Source: Deltaproteobacteria bacterium
Lineage (GTDB): Bacteria > Myxococcota > Kuafuiibacteriia > Kuafuiibacteriales > Kuafuiibacteriaceae
Assembly (NCBI GenBank): GCA_016713425.1
Contig: JADJPE010000005.1
Coordinates: forward strand, 6,608,501 to 6,672,500
DNA length: 64,000 nucleotides
Reading direction: 5' to 3'
The notes beneath the pieces were generated by a model. The model made no database searches. It worked only from the letters and a program-made list of their open reading frames with translations, and was not told the origin of the DNA. The position numbers and the translations under genes are program-made. This document shows, in pieces, positions 29,601 to 38,028 of the stretch (positions within the stretch are counted from its first letter, which is position 1; every line of letters starts with the position of its first letter).

Positions 29601-29673
29601 CAGGGCAGGAGGGATTCGAACCCCCAACATGCGGTTTTGGAAACCGCCGCTCTACCATTGGAGCTACTGCCCT
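29601..29673 (-). tRNA. tRNA-Trp (anticodon CCA)
   Basis: A 73-nt cloverleaf folds on the minus strand with acceptor AGGGCAG/CTGCCCT, D arm with GCTCCAATGGTAGAGC, anticodon stem GCGGT/ACCGC with CCA in the loop, and T arm GGGGGTTCGAATCCC. Discriminator base G; the 3' CCA is not encoded. It directly precedes secE. Confidence 0.97.
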
Positions 29674-29805
29674 AAAAAACTCTTTGGTTTTTGCAGGTGC
29701 GCTCCGGCGCGCTGCCAACCGCCCGCCTCTCAGTCTCCCGAGAGAGAGGCGATCCCTAACCCTTTGAACGCATTGTGCCAAGAAAAAACGTTGAGCGAGA
29801 TGACA
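29674..29805 (-). other. Spacer where elongation factor Tu is usually encoded; empty here
   Basis: The 132 bp between tRNA-Thr(GGT) and tRNA-Trp contain no gene. There is a 7-bp hairpin (GCCTCTC 29725-29731 and GAGAGGC 29744-29750). In most proteobacteria with this tRNA order, tuf (and in many also rpmG) lies here. Confidence 0.7.
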
Positions 29806-29878
<73 letters not shown>

Positions 29879-29916
29879 AAAGAACATACGGCGCCCCGAT
29901 CGCAGACGCCACGTAG

Positions 29917-29989
29917 AGCGGGAGACGAGATTCGAACTCGCGACTCCCAGCTTGGAAGGCTGGCACTCTACCAACTGAGTTACTCCCGC
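29917..29989 (-). tRNA. tRNA-Gly (anticodon TCC)
   Basis: A 73-nt cloverleaf with acceptor GCGGGAG/CTCCCGC, anticodon stem CCAGC/GCTGG with loop CTTCCAA, and T loop AGTTCGAATCT. Discriminator T; no encoded CCA. Confidence 0.96.
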
Positions 29990-30042
29990 AAAAAATCTCG
30001 ACCTGTCAAAGATCCCTCGTAGGTTCCCGCTGGAACCCACGA

Positions 30043-30125
30043 TGGAGGGAGAAGGATTCGAACCTTCGAAGCGCGAACGCACCAGGTTTACAGCCTGGCC
30101 CCTTTGGCCACTTGGGTATCCCTCC
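30043..30125 (-). tRNA. tRNA-Tyr (anticodon GTA)
   Basis: An 83-nt class II tRNA with acceptor GGAGGGA/TCCCTCC, anticodon stem CCAGG/CCTGG with loop CTGTAAA, a long variable arm and T loop GGTTCGAATCC. Discriminator A; no encoded CCA. Confidence 0.97.
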
Positions 30126-30146
30126 TCGTACGCTGCCGGCGACTCA

Positions 30147-30218
30147 AGCTGGCGATTGGAATCGAACCAACAACCCTCGGTTTACAAAACCGATGCTCTA
30201 CCTTTGAGCTACGCCAGC
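30147..30218 (-). tRNA. tRNA-Thr (anticodon TGT)
   Basis: A 72-nt cloverleaf with acceptor GCTGGCG/CGCCAGC, anticodon stem TCGGT/ACCGA with loop TTTGTAA, and T loop GGTTCGATTCC. Discriminator T; no encoded CCA. First gene of the tRNA cluster. Confidence 0.96.
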
Positions 30219-30243
30219 GGACGCCACGGTCCGAAGAGTCCCG

Positions 30244-30273
30244 TGGATAATGGGTGATTCCGGCGGAAGTCAA
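30244..30273 (-). promoter_or_regulatory. Possible promoter of the tRNA-secE-nusG cluster
   Basis: TTGACT (30273-30268, minus strand) overlaps the last codons and stop of rlmB; TATCCA (30249-30244) follows after 18 bp, with CATTAT as an alternative weaker-spaced -10 box. The start would be about 20 bp before tRNA-Thr(TGT). Confidence 0.4.
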
Positions 30274-31415
30274 GCTTTTGAAAGAGATCTTCGCTGCCGC
30301 TGGATTTCGTACATCAGAATGCCAGCCGCGACAGATACGTTGAGACTGTCGAACGCGGCCATGGGGATGCACACCGCAAAATCGCAGGCATCCCCAACGG
30401 TCGGCCGAACCCCCCGCGCCTCCCCGCCCAGCACCAAAGCCAGCGGCCCCTTGAGGTCGACTTGGTCAGCGGCAGGTCCATCCATGCGTGTCGCCACCGT
30501 CGTGATGTTGCGCGCGGTTAGGCGCCGCAGGGCATGCTTCAAATTGGTGACGGTCACGACCGGCATAAGCATGGCCGCACCGGCCGAAACCCGCACCACG
30601 GCCGCCGTCACTCGGGCCGTGCGATCCTTCGGAATCACGACCCCGTGCGCGCCAAGCGCGTGGGCGCTGCGCAAGATGGCACCAAGGTTCTGGGGATCTT
30701 GAACGCCATCCAGGAGCAGGATGAGCGGCGTCTGGCCCTGCGCCTCGGCTCGATCGATGAGCGCATCCACGTCGAGCGACGCGTCCGAGGGCACCGGCTC
30801 GAGCTTCAAGTGCGCCAACACGCCTTGGTGTCCAAGCTGGGGCGCATGAGACTCAAGGTCGGCTTTCGAAATGTCGTCGATCGGCACGCCGCCCTCGAAG
30901 GCTTTGTCTCGGATGCGTTGCGTGCGTCCGCCTTCGCTCCGCGCGCACAGGATTCGAGAGACGACGCCCCGCTCGAGCGCCTCGAGAACCGGACGCACTC
31001 CATAAACGAACGACTCCGAATCTACGCGACGGGGCGCCCCTGGACCTGGGTTGAGGCTCCGAGCCTCGCTCCGAGCCTCGCTCCGACCCTCACGCCGAAC
31101 TGGGCCCTGCCTCGAGCGCTCGCTCTGACTTGGACTCTGAAGTTGACTGCGACCCTCGCCTTCGGTCCGCTTGTGCCGCTGACTCCGCCCCTGGCCCGGG
31201 TTGCTGCCTTGGCTCTGCTTACGGCCTTGGCCCTGCTTGCTGCCTTGGGGCTGCTTACGGCCTTGGCCCTGGCTTCGGCTTTGGCCCTGCTCATGGCCTT
31301 GGCGCTCATCGCGATCTTCGCCGACGTTCCGGCCCTGCTTTCGGCTCGAGCCATGGCCGCCGTGACCGCTTCGCGCATGGGTGTTCGCACCCTCGTAGCG
31401 CCGCCGCCCGGTCAT
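30270..31415 (-). CDS. rlmB: 23S rRNA (guanosine-2'-O-)-methyltransferase-like SpoU family protein with repetitive N-terminus
   Basis: A 381-residue protein. Residues about 130-381 form a TrmH/SpoU methyltransferase: substrate-binding domain (FVYGVRPVLEALERG), motif 1 LLDGVQDPQNLGAILRSA with its Asn and Arg, motif 2 LALVLGGEARGV and motif 3 IPMAAFDSLNVSVAAGI, which build the trefoil-knot SAM site. This matches RlmB (2'-O-methylation of 23S G2251 in E. coli). The first 125 residues are an added Gln/Gly/Ser/Arg/Lys tail made of GQGRKQ-, SRSQGQGRKQ- and SEARSEAR-type repeats, probably disordered and RNA-binding. Its start overlaps the pyrF stop as ATGA. Confidence 0.88.
   Translation of the reverse strand: MTGRRRYEGANTHARSGHGGHGSSRKQGRNVGEDRDERQGHEQGQSRSQGQGRKQPQGSKQGQGRKQSQGSNPGQGRSQRHKRTEGEGRSQLQSPSQSERSRQGPVRREGRSEARSEARSLNPGPGAPRRVDSESFVYGVRPVLEALERGVVSRILCARSEGGRTQRIRDKAFEGGVPIDDISKADLESHAPQLGHQGVLAHLKLEPVPSDASLDVDALIDRAEAQGQTPLILLLDGVQDPQNLGAILRSAHALGAHGVVIPKDRTARVTAAVVRVSAGAAMLMPVVTVTNLKHALRRLTARNITTVATRMDGPAADQVDLKGPLALVLGGEARGVRPTVGDACDFAVCIPMAAFDSLNVSVAAGILMYEIQRQRRSLSKA
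31196..31306. repeat. Tandem repeats inside the rlmB N-terminal region
   Basis: Imperfect repeats of about 21 and 42 bp built from CTTACGGCCTTGGCCCTG-like units encode the Gln/Gly-rich tail of RlmB. A separate GAGCCTCGCTCC direct repeat lies near 31060-31085. Such runs can change length by slippage. Confidence 0.7.
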
Positions 31416-32227
31416 TCGATCGCTCCGGCGACGTCCTCGACAATGCGACGCGCGGCCGCAACCGGGTCCGGCGCCTGCCGAAGAGGCCGCCCCACGACAA
31501 TGTACGTGGCGCCAGCGCGGACGGCTTCCCCGGGCGTCATGACACGGGCCTGGTCCCCCAAATCATCGCCCGGACTGCGAATCCCGGGAACGACGAAAAC
31601 CGTGCCCACTGGGAGCTCAGCTTTCAGTCGGGCAACCTCATGACCGCTCGCAACAAGGCCCGACGCACCGTGCGCCACGGCGAGACGGGCGAGACGCAAG
31701 ACCTGTTGGTCGAGCGACGCCTCGATGCCCAGTTCGACCAAGTCAGAAGGCGAGTGGCTCGTCAGAATCGTCACCGCGAGAATGATCGGCCTCGGAGCAA
31801 GACCATGGCGCGGGAGAGCGTCGCGATGGATATCGTCGGACCCTGAGTCAGCCTCTCGCGACCCCAAGGCCCGAACTTCGTCGGCCACCCGACGAATCAT
31901 CCGGCCGCCCCCCAAGGCGTGCAGCGTAAACATCTCGACCCCGAGGCGCGCGATTTCGCGGCTCGTAATGCCGACAGTCTCGGGGATGTCGTGAAGTTTC
32001 AGATCGAGAAAGGTCTTGGCGCCCGCATCGTGAATCCGCTCGATGATCGACGGACCCGTCCGGGCAAACAGGCGCGGCCCAACCTTAAACACGCCGACAT
32101 GCGGTGCGAGAACCTGAATCCAGCGGTCAGCTTCGGCGGCATCCTCGACGTCGAGCGCAAAGATGAGGCGTGCCTTGGGCGCCATGGAGTTGTCGCTTGC
32201 GTGCATGGCATTCAAAGCGAGCCGCAT
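31412..32227 (-). CDS. pyrF: Orotidine 5'-phosphate decarboxylase
   Basis: Converts OMP to UMP in pyrimidine synthesis. The TIM-barrel hallmarks are visible: LIFALDVEDAAEADRW, FKVGPRLF with the first catalytic Lys, and FLDLKLHDIPETVG carrying the Asp-Lys-Asp catalytic set; the C-terminal phosphate loop is VVPGIRSP and YIVVGRPL. Three ATG codons are possible (32227, 32206, 32185), none with a good ribosome site; the last gives the usual N-terminus MAPKARLIFALDV. At 271 residues it is slightly longer than typical because of an insert near residue 130-150. Overlaps rlmB by 4 bp and diverges from the small membrane gene at 32287. Confidence 0.93.
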   Translation of the reverse strand: MRLALNAMHASDNSMAPKARLIFALDVEDAAEADRWIQVLAPHVGVFKVGPRLFARTGPSIIERIHDAGAKTFLDLKLHDIPETVGITSREIARLGVEMFTLHALGGGRMIRRVADEVRALGSREADSGSDDIHRDALPRHGLAPRPIILAVTILTSHSPSDLVELGIEASLDQQVLRLARLAVAHGASGLVASGHEVARLKAELPVGTVFVVPGIRSPGDDLGDQARVMTPGEAVRAGATYIVVGRPLRQAPDPVAAARRIVEDVAGAIE

Positions 32228-32286
32228 ATAGGCACAACAGTCGACTAGATCAAACCTCCAAGTTTCGCTATGGCTCCCGGACCGAA

Positions 32287-32634
32287 ATGGACAGCATTCT
32301 CAAAGGCCTCCCGGCATACATGCTCGTCGGCATCTTGATCGTCGTCGGCGTGACCCAATTTCATCGTCTGCTCGGCGCTCTGCTGGGCATCGCCTTCTGG
32401 GTCGCCACCGGCATCATCGGTCTCGAAGCCTACGCCCGCGGCGGTGCACTCGGTCTTCCCGGCATTCAGTTTCCGCGAAGCGTCTTCTTGGCGCTCTCGG
32501 GTGGATTCATCATAACCTACGCCTTCCGCGCGGTAGCCGCCGTCAACGCTTCCCGGCGCGCAGCCATTCAACGTCGAAAGCGCGCGAACGACCTCGATTC
32601 AAGCGGTCCGCCAGACGGGGAGGAAGAAGGCTAA
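32287..32634 (+). CDS. Small membrane protein of unknown function
   Basis: A 115-residue protein starting at ATG 32287 (MDSILKGLPAYMLVGILIVV); the longer frame upstream lies antisense to pyrF. Two to three hydrophobic segments (about residues 9-24, 30-48, 63-82) and a basic then acidic C-terminal tail (RRAAIQRRKRAND) predict an inner-membrane protein with a cytoplasmic tail. No family is recognised. Only a weak ribosome site is visible, but the sequence is clearly membrane-like and faces no competing frame. Confidence 0.6.
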   Translation: MDSILKGLPAYMLVGILIVVGVTQFHRLLGALLGIAFWVATGIIGLEAYARGGALGLPGIQFPRSVFLALSGGFIITYAFRAVAAVNASRRAAIQRRKRANDLDSSGPPDGEEEG

Positions 32635-32673
32635 GGGCCCTAAACATCGACGCCAGCACATCCGGTCATCGAC

Positions 32674-32712
32674 GCGCGTCGGGAGACCTCGCACGCGATC
32701 TCCCCGACGCGC
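32674..32712. terminator. Hairpin between convergent genes, possible bidirectional terminator
   Basis: GCGCGTCGGGAGA (32674-32686) pairs with TCTCCCCGACGCGC (32699-32712) apart from one bulged base. It lies between the convergent ends of the small membrane gene and pntB. There is no T-tract on either strand, so termination strength is uncertain. Confidence 0.45.
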
Positions 32713-32734
32713 AGCATCACTCAATGTATCGGTC

Positions 32735-34135
32735 TCACCGCGCGTTCTCTTTGAGCGCCGCGCTCAGCTCAAGCAGCGCCTTCTTGCCATCGCCAAACAT
32801 CATCAAGCAGTTGTCGGCGGCGAAAAGCGGATTTGGAATGCCGGCAAAACCGGGGCTCAGACTCCGCTTCACAACAACCACCGTTCGCGCCTTGTCGACG
32901 TCGAGAATCGGCATCCCAGCGATCGGGCTCGAGGGATCCGTCCGCGCAACCGGGTTGACGACGTCATTGGCGCCGATCACGATCACCACATCGGTCGACT
33001 CGAACTGTGGATTGATATCGTCCATCTCGATCAACGACTCGTACGGGATGTCGGCTTCCGCCAGCAGCACATTCATGTGCCCTGGCATGCGGCCAGCGAC
33101 GGGATGGATACCGAAGAGAACCTCGGCCCCTCGACTCGTCAGCAAGTTGCAGAGGTCGCGGAGAGCGTGCTGGGCCTGAGAAACCGCGAGTCCATAGCCC
33201 GGAACAACGACGACCCGCTGTGCGGACTCCAGCAGCATGGCGACTTCATCGGGCGAGGTTGCCTTGACTCGGCCACCGTAGACGTCATCCGCCGAGGCCG
33301 TCGTTCCCCCCGCCGCCTGCATCTTCGCGAACAAGACGTTCGTGAGCGAGCGATTCATCGCCTTGCACATGATCTGCGTCAGGATGATCCCCGAGGCTCC
33401 CACCAACGAACCAGAGATGATCAAGACCGTATTGTCGAGGACGAACCCCGTCGCAGCCGCGGCGATCCCGGAATATGAATTCAGGAGCGCGATAACGACC
33501 GGCATGTCCGCACCACCGATCGGGACCACGAACAACACGCCGAGCAGCAGCGCAAAGATCACGACACCCCAGTACGCACCCATCTCGGCGGGGACCGACA
33601 TCACCCAAACACTCATGCCGAGCGCACCCGCGAGAAGAAGCGCGTTTACGACCTGCTGGCCCGTGAAGCCGCCGACCTTCCGCATGAACCTGAACTCCTG
33701 AAGTTTCAGGAAGGCGATCACGCTGCCCGTCAACGTCACTGCGCCCACGATGCTCGACGCGATCGTGGCGACGAGGAACTGAGGCGTGGCCTCGGACGGC
33801 TCGGCTTGGGCCTGAAGAAACGCCGTCGTCGCAACAAAGACAGAGCTTCCACCTCCGAACCCATTGAAGATGGCCACGAGCTGCGGCATCGCCGTCATCT
33901 GGACGCGCATCGCGAGCACGAGCCCGATGGCAGAGCCTACGACGAGCCCGGCAATGATGATCTCGAAATGAACGATGCGCCGATCGAGCAACGTCACGAC
34001 GATGGCGATGAGCATCGCGACCGCCCCCAAGAGGTTACCTCGAACCGCCGTCCGCGGATGCGTGAGTCCCTTGAGTCCAAGGATGAACAAGACTGATGCA
34101 ATCAAGTATGAGACATTGATGGCCGCCGAGAACAT
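32735..34135 (-). CDS. pntB: NAD(P) transhydrogenase subunit beta
   Basis: A 466-residue protein of normal length. The N-terminal half has about eight to nine membrane segments (proton channel domain dII), the C-terminal half is the soluble NADP(H)-binding domain dIII with VVVPGYGLAVSQAQHALRDL, HPVAGRMPGHMNVLLAEADI, VIVIGANDVVNPVA, and KRSLSPGFAGIPNPLFA. With the alpha subunits it couples proton flow to hydride transfer from NADH to NADP+. Last gene of pntAA-pntAB-pntB, 4 bp after pntAB. Confidence 0.97.
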   Translation of the reverse strand: MFSAAINVSYLIASVLFILGLKGLTHPRTAVRGNLLGAVAMLIAIVVTLLDRRIVHFEIIIAGLVVGSAIGLVLAMRVQMTAMPQLVAIFNGFGGGSSVFVATTAFLQAQAEPSEATPQFLVATIASSIVGAVTLTGSVIAFLKLQEFRFMRKVGGFTGQQVVNALLLAGALGMSVWVMSVPAEMGAYWGVVIFALLLGVLFVVPIGGADMPVVIALLNSYSGIAAAATGFVLDNTVLIISGSLVGASGIILTQIMCKAMNRSLTNVLFAKMQAAGGTTASADDVYGGRVKATSPDEVAMLLESAQRVVVVPGYGLAVSQAQHALRDLCNLLTSRGAEVLFGIHPVAGRMPGHMNVLLAEADIPYESLIEMDDINPQFESTDVVIVIGANDVVNPVARTDPSSPIAGMPILDVDKARTVVVVKRSLSPGFAGIPNPLFAADNCLMMFGDGKKALLELSAALKENAR

Positions 34136-34139
34136 CGCT

Positions 34140-34423
<284 letters not shown>

Positions 34424-34424
<1 letters not shown>

Positions 34425-35656
34425 TACGCACCCTCCGAAACGCCCGTCGAAGCCCCCGCAGAACCACTCGCAGAGCCGCTCGCAGAACCAGTCGCAGAGC
34501 CACTCGCCTCATCGAGCAACCCACGCACGCGTTCCAGCACGACCTTCCCACCGGAAGCCACGACGACGGCGCGCGTGATCTCATCATCGAAGTTCAGATC
34601 TCGGCTATCCTTTCGGTAGATCTGCTTGAGCAGCGACGTCACGTTCTTCGAGTACATCTGGCTCGCATGAAAAGGCACGGTCGAAGGCAAGTTGGTCGGT
34701 CCCAGAACGAGAACCCCTTCCGCGTCGATGGTCTGGTCCGGCTTCGTGAGCGCGCAATTGCCGCCGCGTTCGGCCGCAAGGTCGACGATGACCGACCCCC
34801 TGGCCATGCTCTTCACCATCGGCTCCGTCACGAGCACCGGTGATTTCTGCCCGGGGATCAGTGCCGTCGTGATCACGACATCACTTTCGGCCACCACCTC
34901 GGCCATCAACGCTCGCTGGCGCTCGTAGAAGTCTTCGCCGAGCGCCTTCGCGTAGCCACCTTTGTCTTCCGCATCCCCCGCCGCAACGGCGATCTCGACG
35001 AACTTCGCGCCCACGCTCTGCACCTGTTCCTTGACGGCCGCCCGCACATCGTAGGCGCGCACGATGGCACCCAATCGCTTAGCCGTCGCGCAAGCCTGAA
35101 GCCCCGCGACACCCGCCCCGATGACGAACACACGCGCCGGCGAGATGGTCCCCGCGGCCGTCATCAGCATCGGGAACATCCGCGGGAGACGCTCGGCAGC
35201 CAGAAGGACGGCCTTGTACCCGGAGATCGTGGCCATCGAAGACAACACGTCCATGCTCTGTGCCCGCGTGATGCGCGGAATCATCTCGAGAGCAACGAGC
35301 GTCACCCCGCGTGCAGCGACAACCTGAGCGCGAGCCGGACGCCCCAGAGGGTCGACCAGCCCAACGACGATGGTGCCCGGCGCCAGCCGCTCGAGATCTT
35401 CATCGTCAGGCGAGAGACCGGCCGCCCACACCTGCAGCAGAACCGCCGACGCGAGGACCTCAGCGCGCGAAGACGTGACTCGCGCTCCCTTGCTTGCATA
35501 CTCATCATCCGAGTACCCGGCCGCGCGCCCCGCGCCAGCTTCGACCCAGACCTCGAACCCGCTCTTCGAGAGCTCGGGAATCGACGCCGGCACGACCGCG
35601 ACTCTCGCTTCCTTTGGCCAGCTTTCTCTGAGAACACCCAGCTTGATCGTCGTCAT
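34424..35656 (-). CDS. pntAA: NAD(P) transhydrogenase subunit alpha part 1
   Basis: A 410-residue soluble NAD(H)-binding subunit (domain dI). Start MTTIKLGVLRESWPKEARVA at ATG 35656 agrees with the family; upstream residues in the open frame do not. The Rossmann motif VFVIGAGVAGLQACATAKRLG, the RAYDVRAAVKEQVQSVGAKF segment, and NLPSTVPFHASQMYSKNV are typical. The C-terminus carries an unusual 28-residue Gly/Ser/Ala tail (GSATGSASGSASGSAG) coded by 12-bp DNA repeats at about 34445-34505; this may link to the membrane part or be dispensable. Confidence 0.96.
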
Positions 35657-35728
35657 CTTTGACCCAACCCGGATGTATCGTACGGCGTAGGCGGAGTCCA
35701 GGCATGGGGAGGCATTCACAACCAGACG

Positions 35729-36748
35729 TCAGGGATCTGGGACGAGAACGACTTTCCCGACATTTTTTCGATCGTGCAGGAGGCCATGCGCCTCTTCGGC
35801 GCGAGAGAACGGGACAGTGGCATGCACGTAGGGGCGAAAAATGCCGCTTTCCCAAAGCGCAAGCAGCTCGGTCATCCACGCACGAACTCGCACCGCGTCG
35901 GTCGCGAGCTTCAGCATGTTCACGCCGGCAACCGCCCGATTGGTGTCTGCGAGTGCGAGCGGGTTGAAGCGAAGCCACGGAAGCTCGACCATGGCCTTGA
36001 GCGCCGGCCACAGCTTGCGCTTCGACGATGCGGCCACCGACTGGTAGCCATAGCAGATGAGCATCCCACCGCCCGCGACAAGGTCAAAGCTATGAGAGAC
36101 TGAGCGACCGCCCACCGAATCCAGCACGAGGTCGAACGGGCCCGCCGCCTCGACAACCTGCTTCCAGTCGCGCGCGTTGCGGTCGACGACGTGTGCAAAA
36201 CCGCGTTCGAGCAGGAAGGCATGCTTGGCAAGAGAGGCCACGCCCATCGCCGTGCCCTCTTTCCACCGCACCAGATCCAAAACCGCCAACCCCACACCGC
36301 CCCCGGCCGACGGAACGAGCACGCGATCGCCAGCCCGAACGCGGAAGAGCTGCTGCGTCAGCATCCAAGCGGTCAGGCCATTCACCGGCATGGCGGCTGC
36401 GGTGACCGCATCGAGTCGGGCGGGTCGGGTCAGCGCATGAGCGTCGGGAACAACGACGTGGGTCGAATATCCACCAAACAACGTAAGCGCAACGACCGGC
36501 GCCCCCACGCGTGAAGCGTCAACGCCCTCGCCGACGGCGTCGATGACACCGGCGACTTCGTAGCCGGGAACAACCGGGAACGGCGGAGCCTCCGGATAGA
36601 GTCCCATTCGAATCATGAGATCCGCAAAACAGACGCCCGCCGCCTCGACGCGAATCCGCACCTCACCCGCACCCGGCTCCGGATCCGGATGCTCGCGAAG
36701 CACCATCACCGATGGCGGACCGGACCGGGGAATCGTCACTCGCAACAT
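35729..36748 (-). CDS. Zinc-independent MDR family oxidoreductase (quinone oxidoreductase-like)
   Basis: A 339-residue protein with GGAGG eight bases before the ATG. N-terminal GroES-like domain (AAGVCFADLMIRMGLYPEAP, FPVVPGYEVAGVIDAVGEGV) and a Rossmann domain (DRVLVPSAGGGVGLAVLDLV). The structural-zinc cysteines of alcohol dehydrogenases are absent, as in NADPH:quinone reductases and the VAT-1-like branch, which the FNPLALADTNRAVAGVNMLK region resembles. Likely NADPH-dependent; substrate unknown. It lies 73 bp upstream of pntAA on the same strand, so it may share its transcript, which would place an NADPH consumer next to an NADPH producer. Confidence 0.85.
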   Translation of the reverse strand: MLRVTIPRSGPPSVMVLREHPDPEPGAGEVRIRVEAAGVCFADLMIRMGLYPEAPPFPVVPGYEVAGVIDAVGEGVDASRVGAPVVALTLFGGYSTHVVVPDAHALTRPARLDAVTAAAMPVNGLTAWMLTQQLFRVRAGDRVLVPSAGGGVGLAVLDLVRWKEGTAMGVASLAKHAFLLERGFAHVVDRNARDWKQVVEAAGPFDLVLDSVGGRSVSHSFDLVAGGGMLICYGYQSVAASSKRKLWPALKAMVELPWLRFNPLALADTNRAVAGVNMLKLATDAVRVRAWMTELLALWESGIFRPYVHATVPFSRAEEAHGLLHDRKNVGKVVLVPDP

Positions 36749-36797
36749 GGTCCAACCCTCCCGCGCGCGTTTGATCGTCGTTGGATCACAGCACGGA

Positions 36798-37562
36798 TCA
36801 TGGCGTGTCCTTCGACACCTTGGAGGCCTTCGATGCCTTGGATAATGATCGCATCTCGTCTCGGATGCGCGCCTTCGAGGCGGCCCACGCGCAAATTGGA
36901 CAGGTCGTCAGATCGTGGCGAAGGGCTGGGCAATGTTCGCGACCAAAGTAGATCATCTGAAGGTGCAGCTTTGACCACAACGCCCGCGGGAAGATCCGGC
37001 AAAGGTCGACCTCGGTGCCATCCGCGTTCTTCGCTCGGCTCAGTCCCCAACGCCCAGCCAGACGATGAATATGCGTATCGACCGGGAACGCTTGCTGATC
37101 GAACGCCTGCGCGAGCACGACATTCGCCGTCTTTCTCCCCACGCCGGGCAGCTCAACCAGCGCCTCGAACGTCGCGGGGACACGACCGCCATGACGCTCG
37201 ACGAGCATCTGCGCCGTCATCTTGAGCGCCCGCGCCTTCTGAGGCGCGAGGCCGACCTCCCGGATGGCCGTTCGAATCTGCTCCAGAGAGCACGCCGCCA
37301 TCTTCGCGGGCGTTCCTGCCAGGGCAAAGAGCCCAGGCGTGACCTGATTGACCTTCTTATCCGTCGTCTGCGCGGACAGAACGACCGAGACAAGAAGCGT
37401 GAACGGATCTTCGTGCCGAAGCGGAATCGCGGGCTCCGGATAGAATGCCTCTAGGATGGCGGCGATCTTTTCAGCCTTGCCAGCCCTGGAGAGGCGAACG
37501 CGAGTCTGCGCGATTCGAACGCTTCCTTGACTTCGATTTCGGGTGTTTGGCGCAGAATACAT
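36798..37562 (-). CDS. nth: Endonuclease III-like base-excision repair glycosylase
   Basis: A 254-residue protein of the HhH-GPD family: PFTLLVSVVLSAQTTDKKVN, helix-hairpin-helix LPGVGRKTANVVL with the catalytic Lys at 144, and VDTHIHRLAGRWGL with the catalytic Asp at 162. The C-terminal iron-sulfur loop is unusual: three Cys (211, 221, 224) in C-x9-C-x2-C, with no fourth Cys where the usual C-x6-C-x2-C-x5-C has one (CPICAWAASK). A Ser/Lys-rich tail follows. Removes oxidised pyrimidines and nicks the AP site. The only Met start (37562) makes the gene overlap the upstream CoA-binding gene by 112 bp, longer than normal; a non-ATG start was not found. Confidence 0.88.
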   Translation of the reverse strand: MYSAPNTRNRSQGSVRIAQTRVRLSRAGKAEKIAAILEAFYPEPAIPLRHEDPFTLLVSVVLSAQTTDKKVNQVTPGLFALAGTPAKMAACSLEQIRTAIREVGLAPQKARALKMTAQMLVERHGGRVPATFEALVELPGVGRKTANVVLAQAFDQQAFPVDTHIHRLAGRWGLSRAKNADGTEVDLCRIFPRALWSKLHLQMIYFGREHCPALRHDLTTCPICAWAASKARIRDEMRSLSKASKASKVSKDTP

Positions 37563-37954
37563 TGTCCGGCGACCACGTGTTCGAACACGTGATGCGCAAA
37601 GTCCAGCACTCGGTGATCAAACGAGCCTGGCTGAAGCCAAACCGCCGGTTCGAAGATCCCAGCGATTTGACAGAGGATCTGAAAAGTGACGGCGGGGGGC
37701 ACCGCAAAGACCGCGAGTTCGACCTCGGGTGGAACCGATAACAAGTGCTCGACCACGGGACGGCCGTGCAGCACCGACCCGGGCGTCGACCCGCCCGTTC
37801 TCGTCGCACCGCGACCGCTTGAGGCCACCGGCCACACCGGGAAGCCCTTCGCAATCAGGTCGACGGTAAGCGCATCGCCCGCCCCCACAACGGCCACGCC
37901 GCTCGAAGTGTCGGGCGCATCGATCAATGCGCGAAAATGTTCCGGCAAGCCCAC
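37451..37954 (-). CDS. CoA-binding domain protein (YccU-like)
   Basis: A 167-residue protein starting at GTG 37954, chosen for the excellent ribosome site GGAGGT six bases upstream; an upstream GTG at 38008 has none. The Rossmann-like CoA-binding fold is visible: SSGVAVVGAGDALTVDLIAK, GFPVWPVAS, VLHGRPVVEHLLSVPPEVEL, AVFAVPPAVTFQILCQIA, EPAVWLQPGS and GQCIL. Family members are small cytoplasmic proteins of unknown role. The final 35 residues extend beyond the usual end and overlap nth in another frame. Diverges from the FecR gene; a TGGGGGC/GCCCCCA inverted repeat (37981-37987, 38001-38007) lies between them. Confidence 0.75.
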   Translation of the reverse strand: MGLPEHFRALIDAPDTSSGVAVVGAGDALTVDLIAKGFPVWPVASSGRGATRTGGSTPGSVLHGRPVVEHLLSVPPEVELAVFAVPPAVTFQILCQIAGIFEPAVWLQPGSFDHRVLDFAHHVFEHVVAGQCILRQTPEIEVKEAFESRRLAFASPGLARLKRSPPS

Positions 37955-38028
37955 GTATATACCTCCGCACCGAACCCAACTGGGGGCCTCGCTTCTGTGA
38001 GCCCCCACGGCGTGTTATGGTGCCCGAG

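Noticed and set aside
30534..31643. 369-residue plus-strand frame over rlmB with Leu/Ala repeats
   Set aside because: The repeats are the complement of the rlmB tail repeats; rlmB has SpoU motifs and this frame has none.
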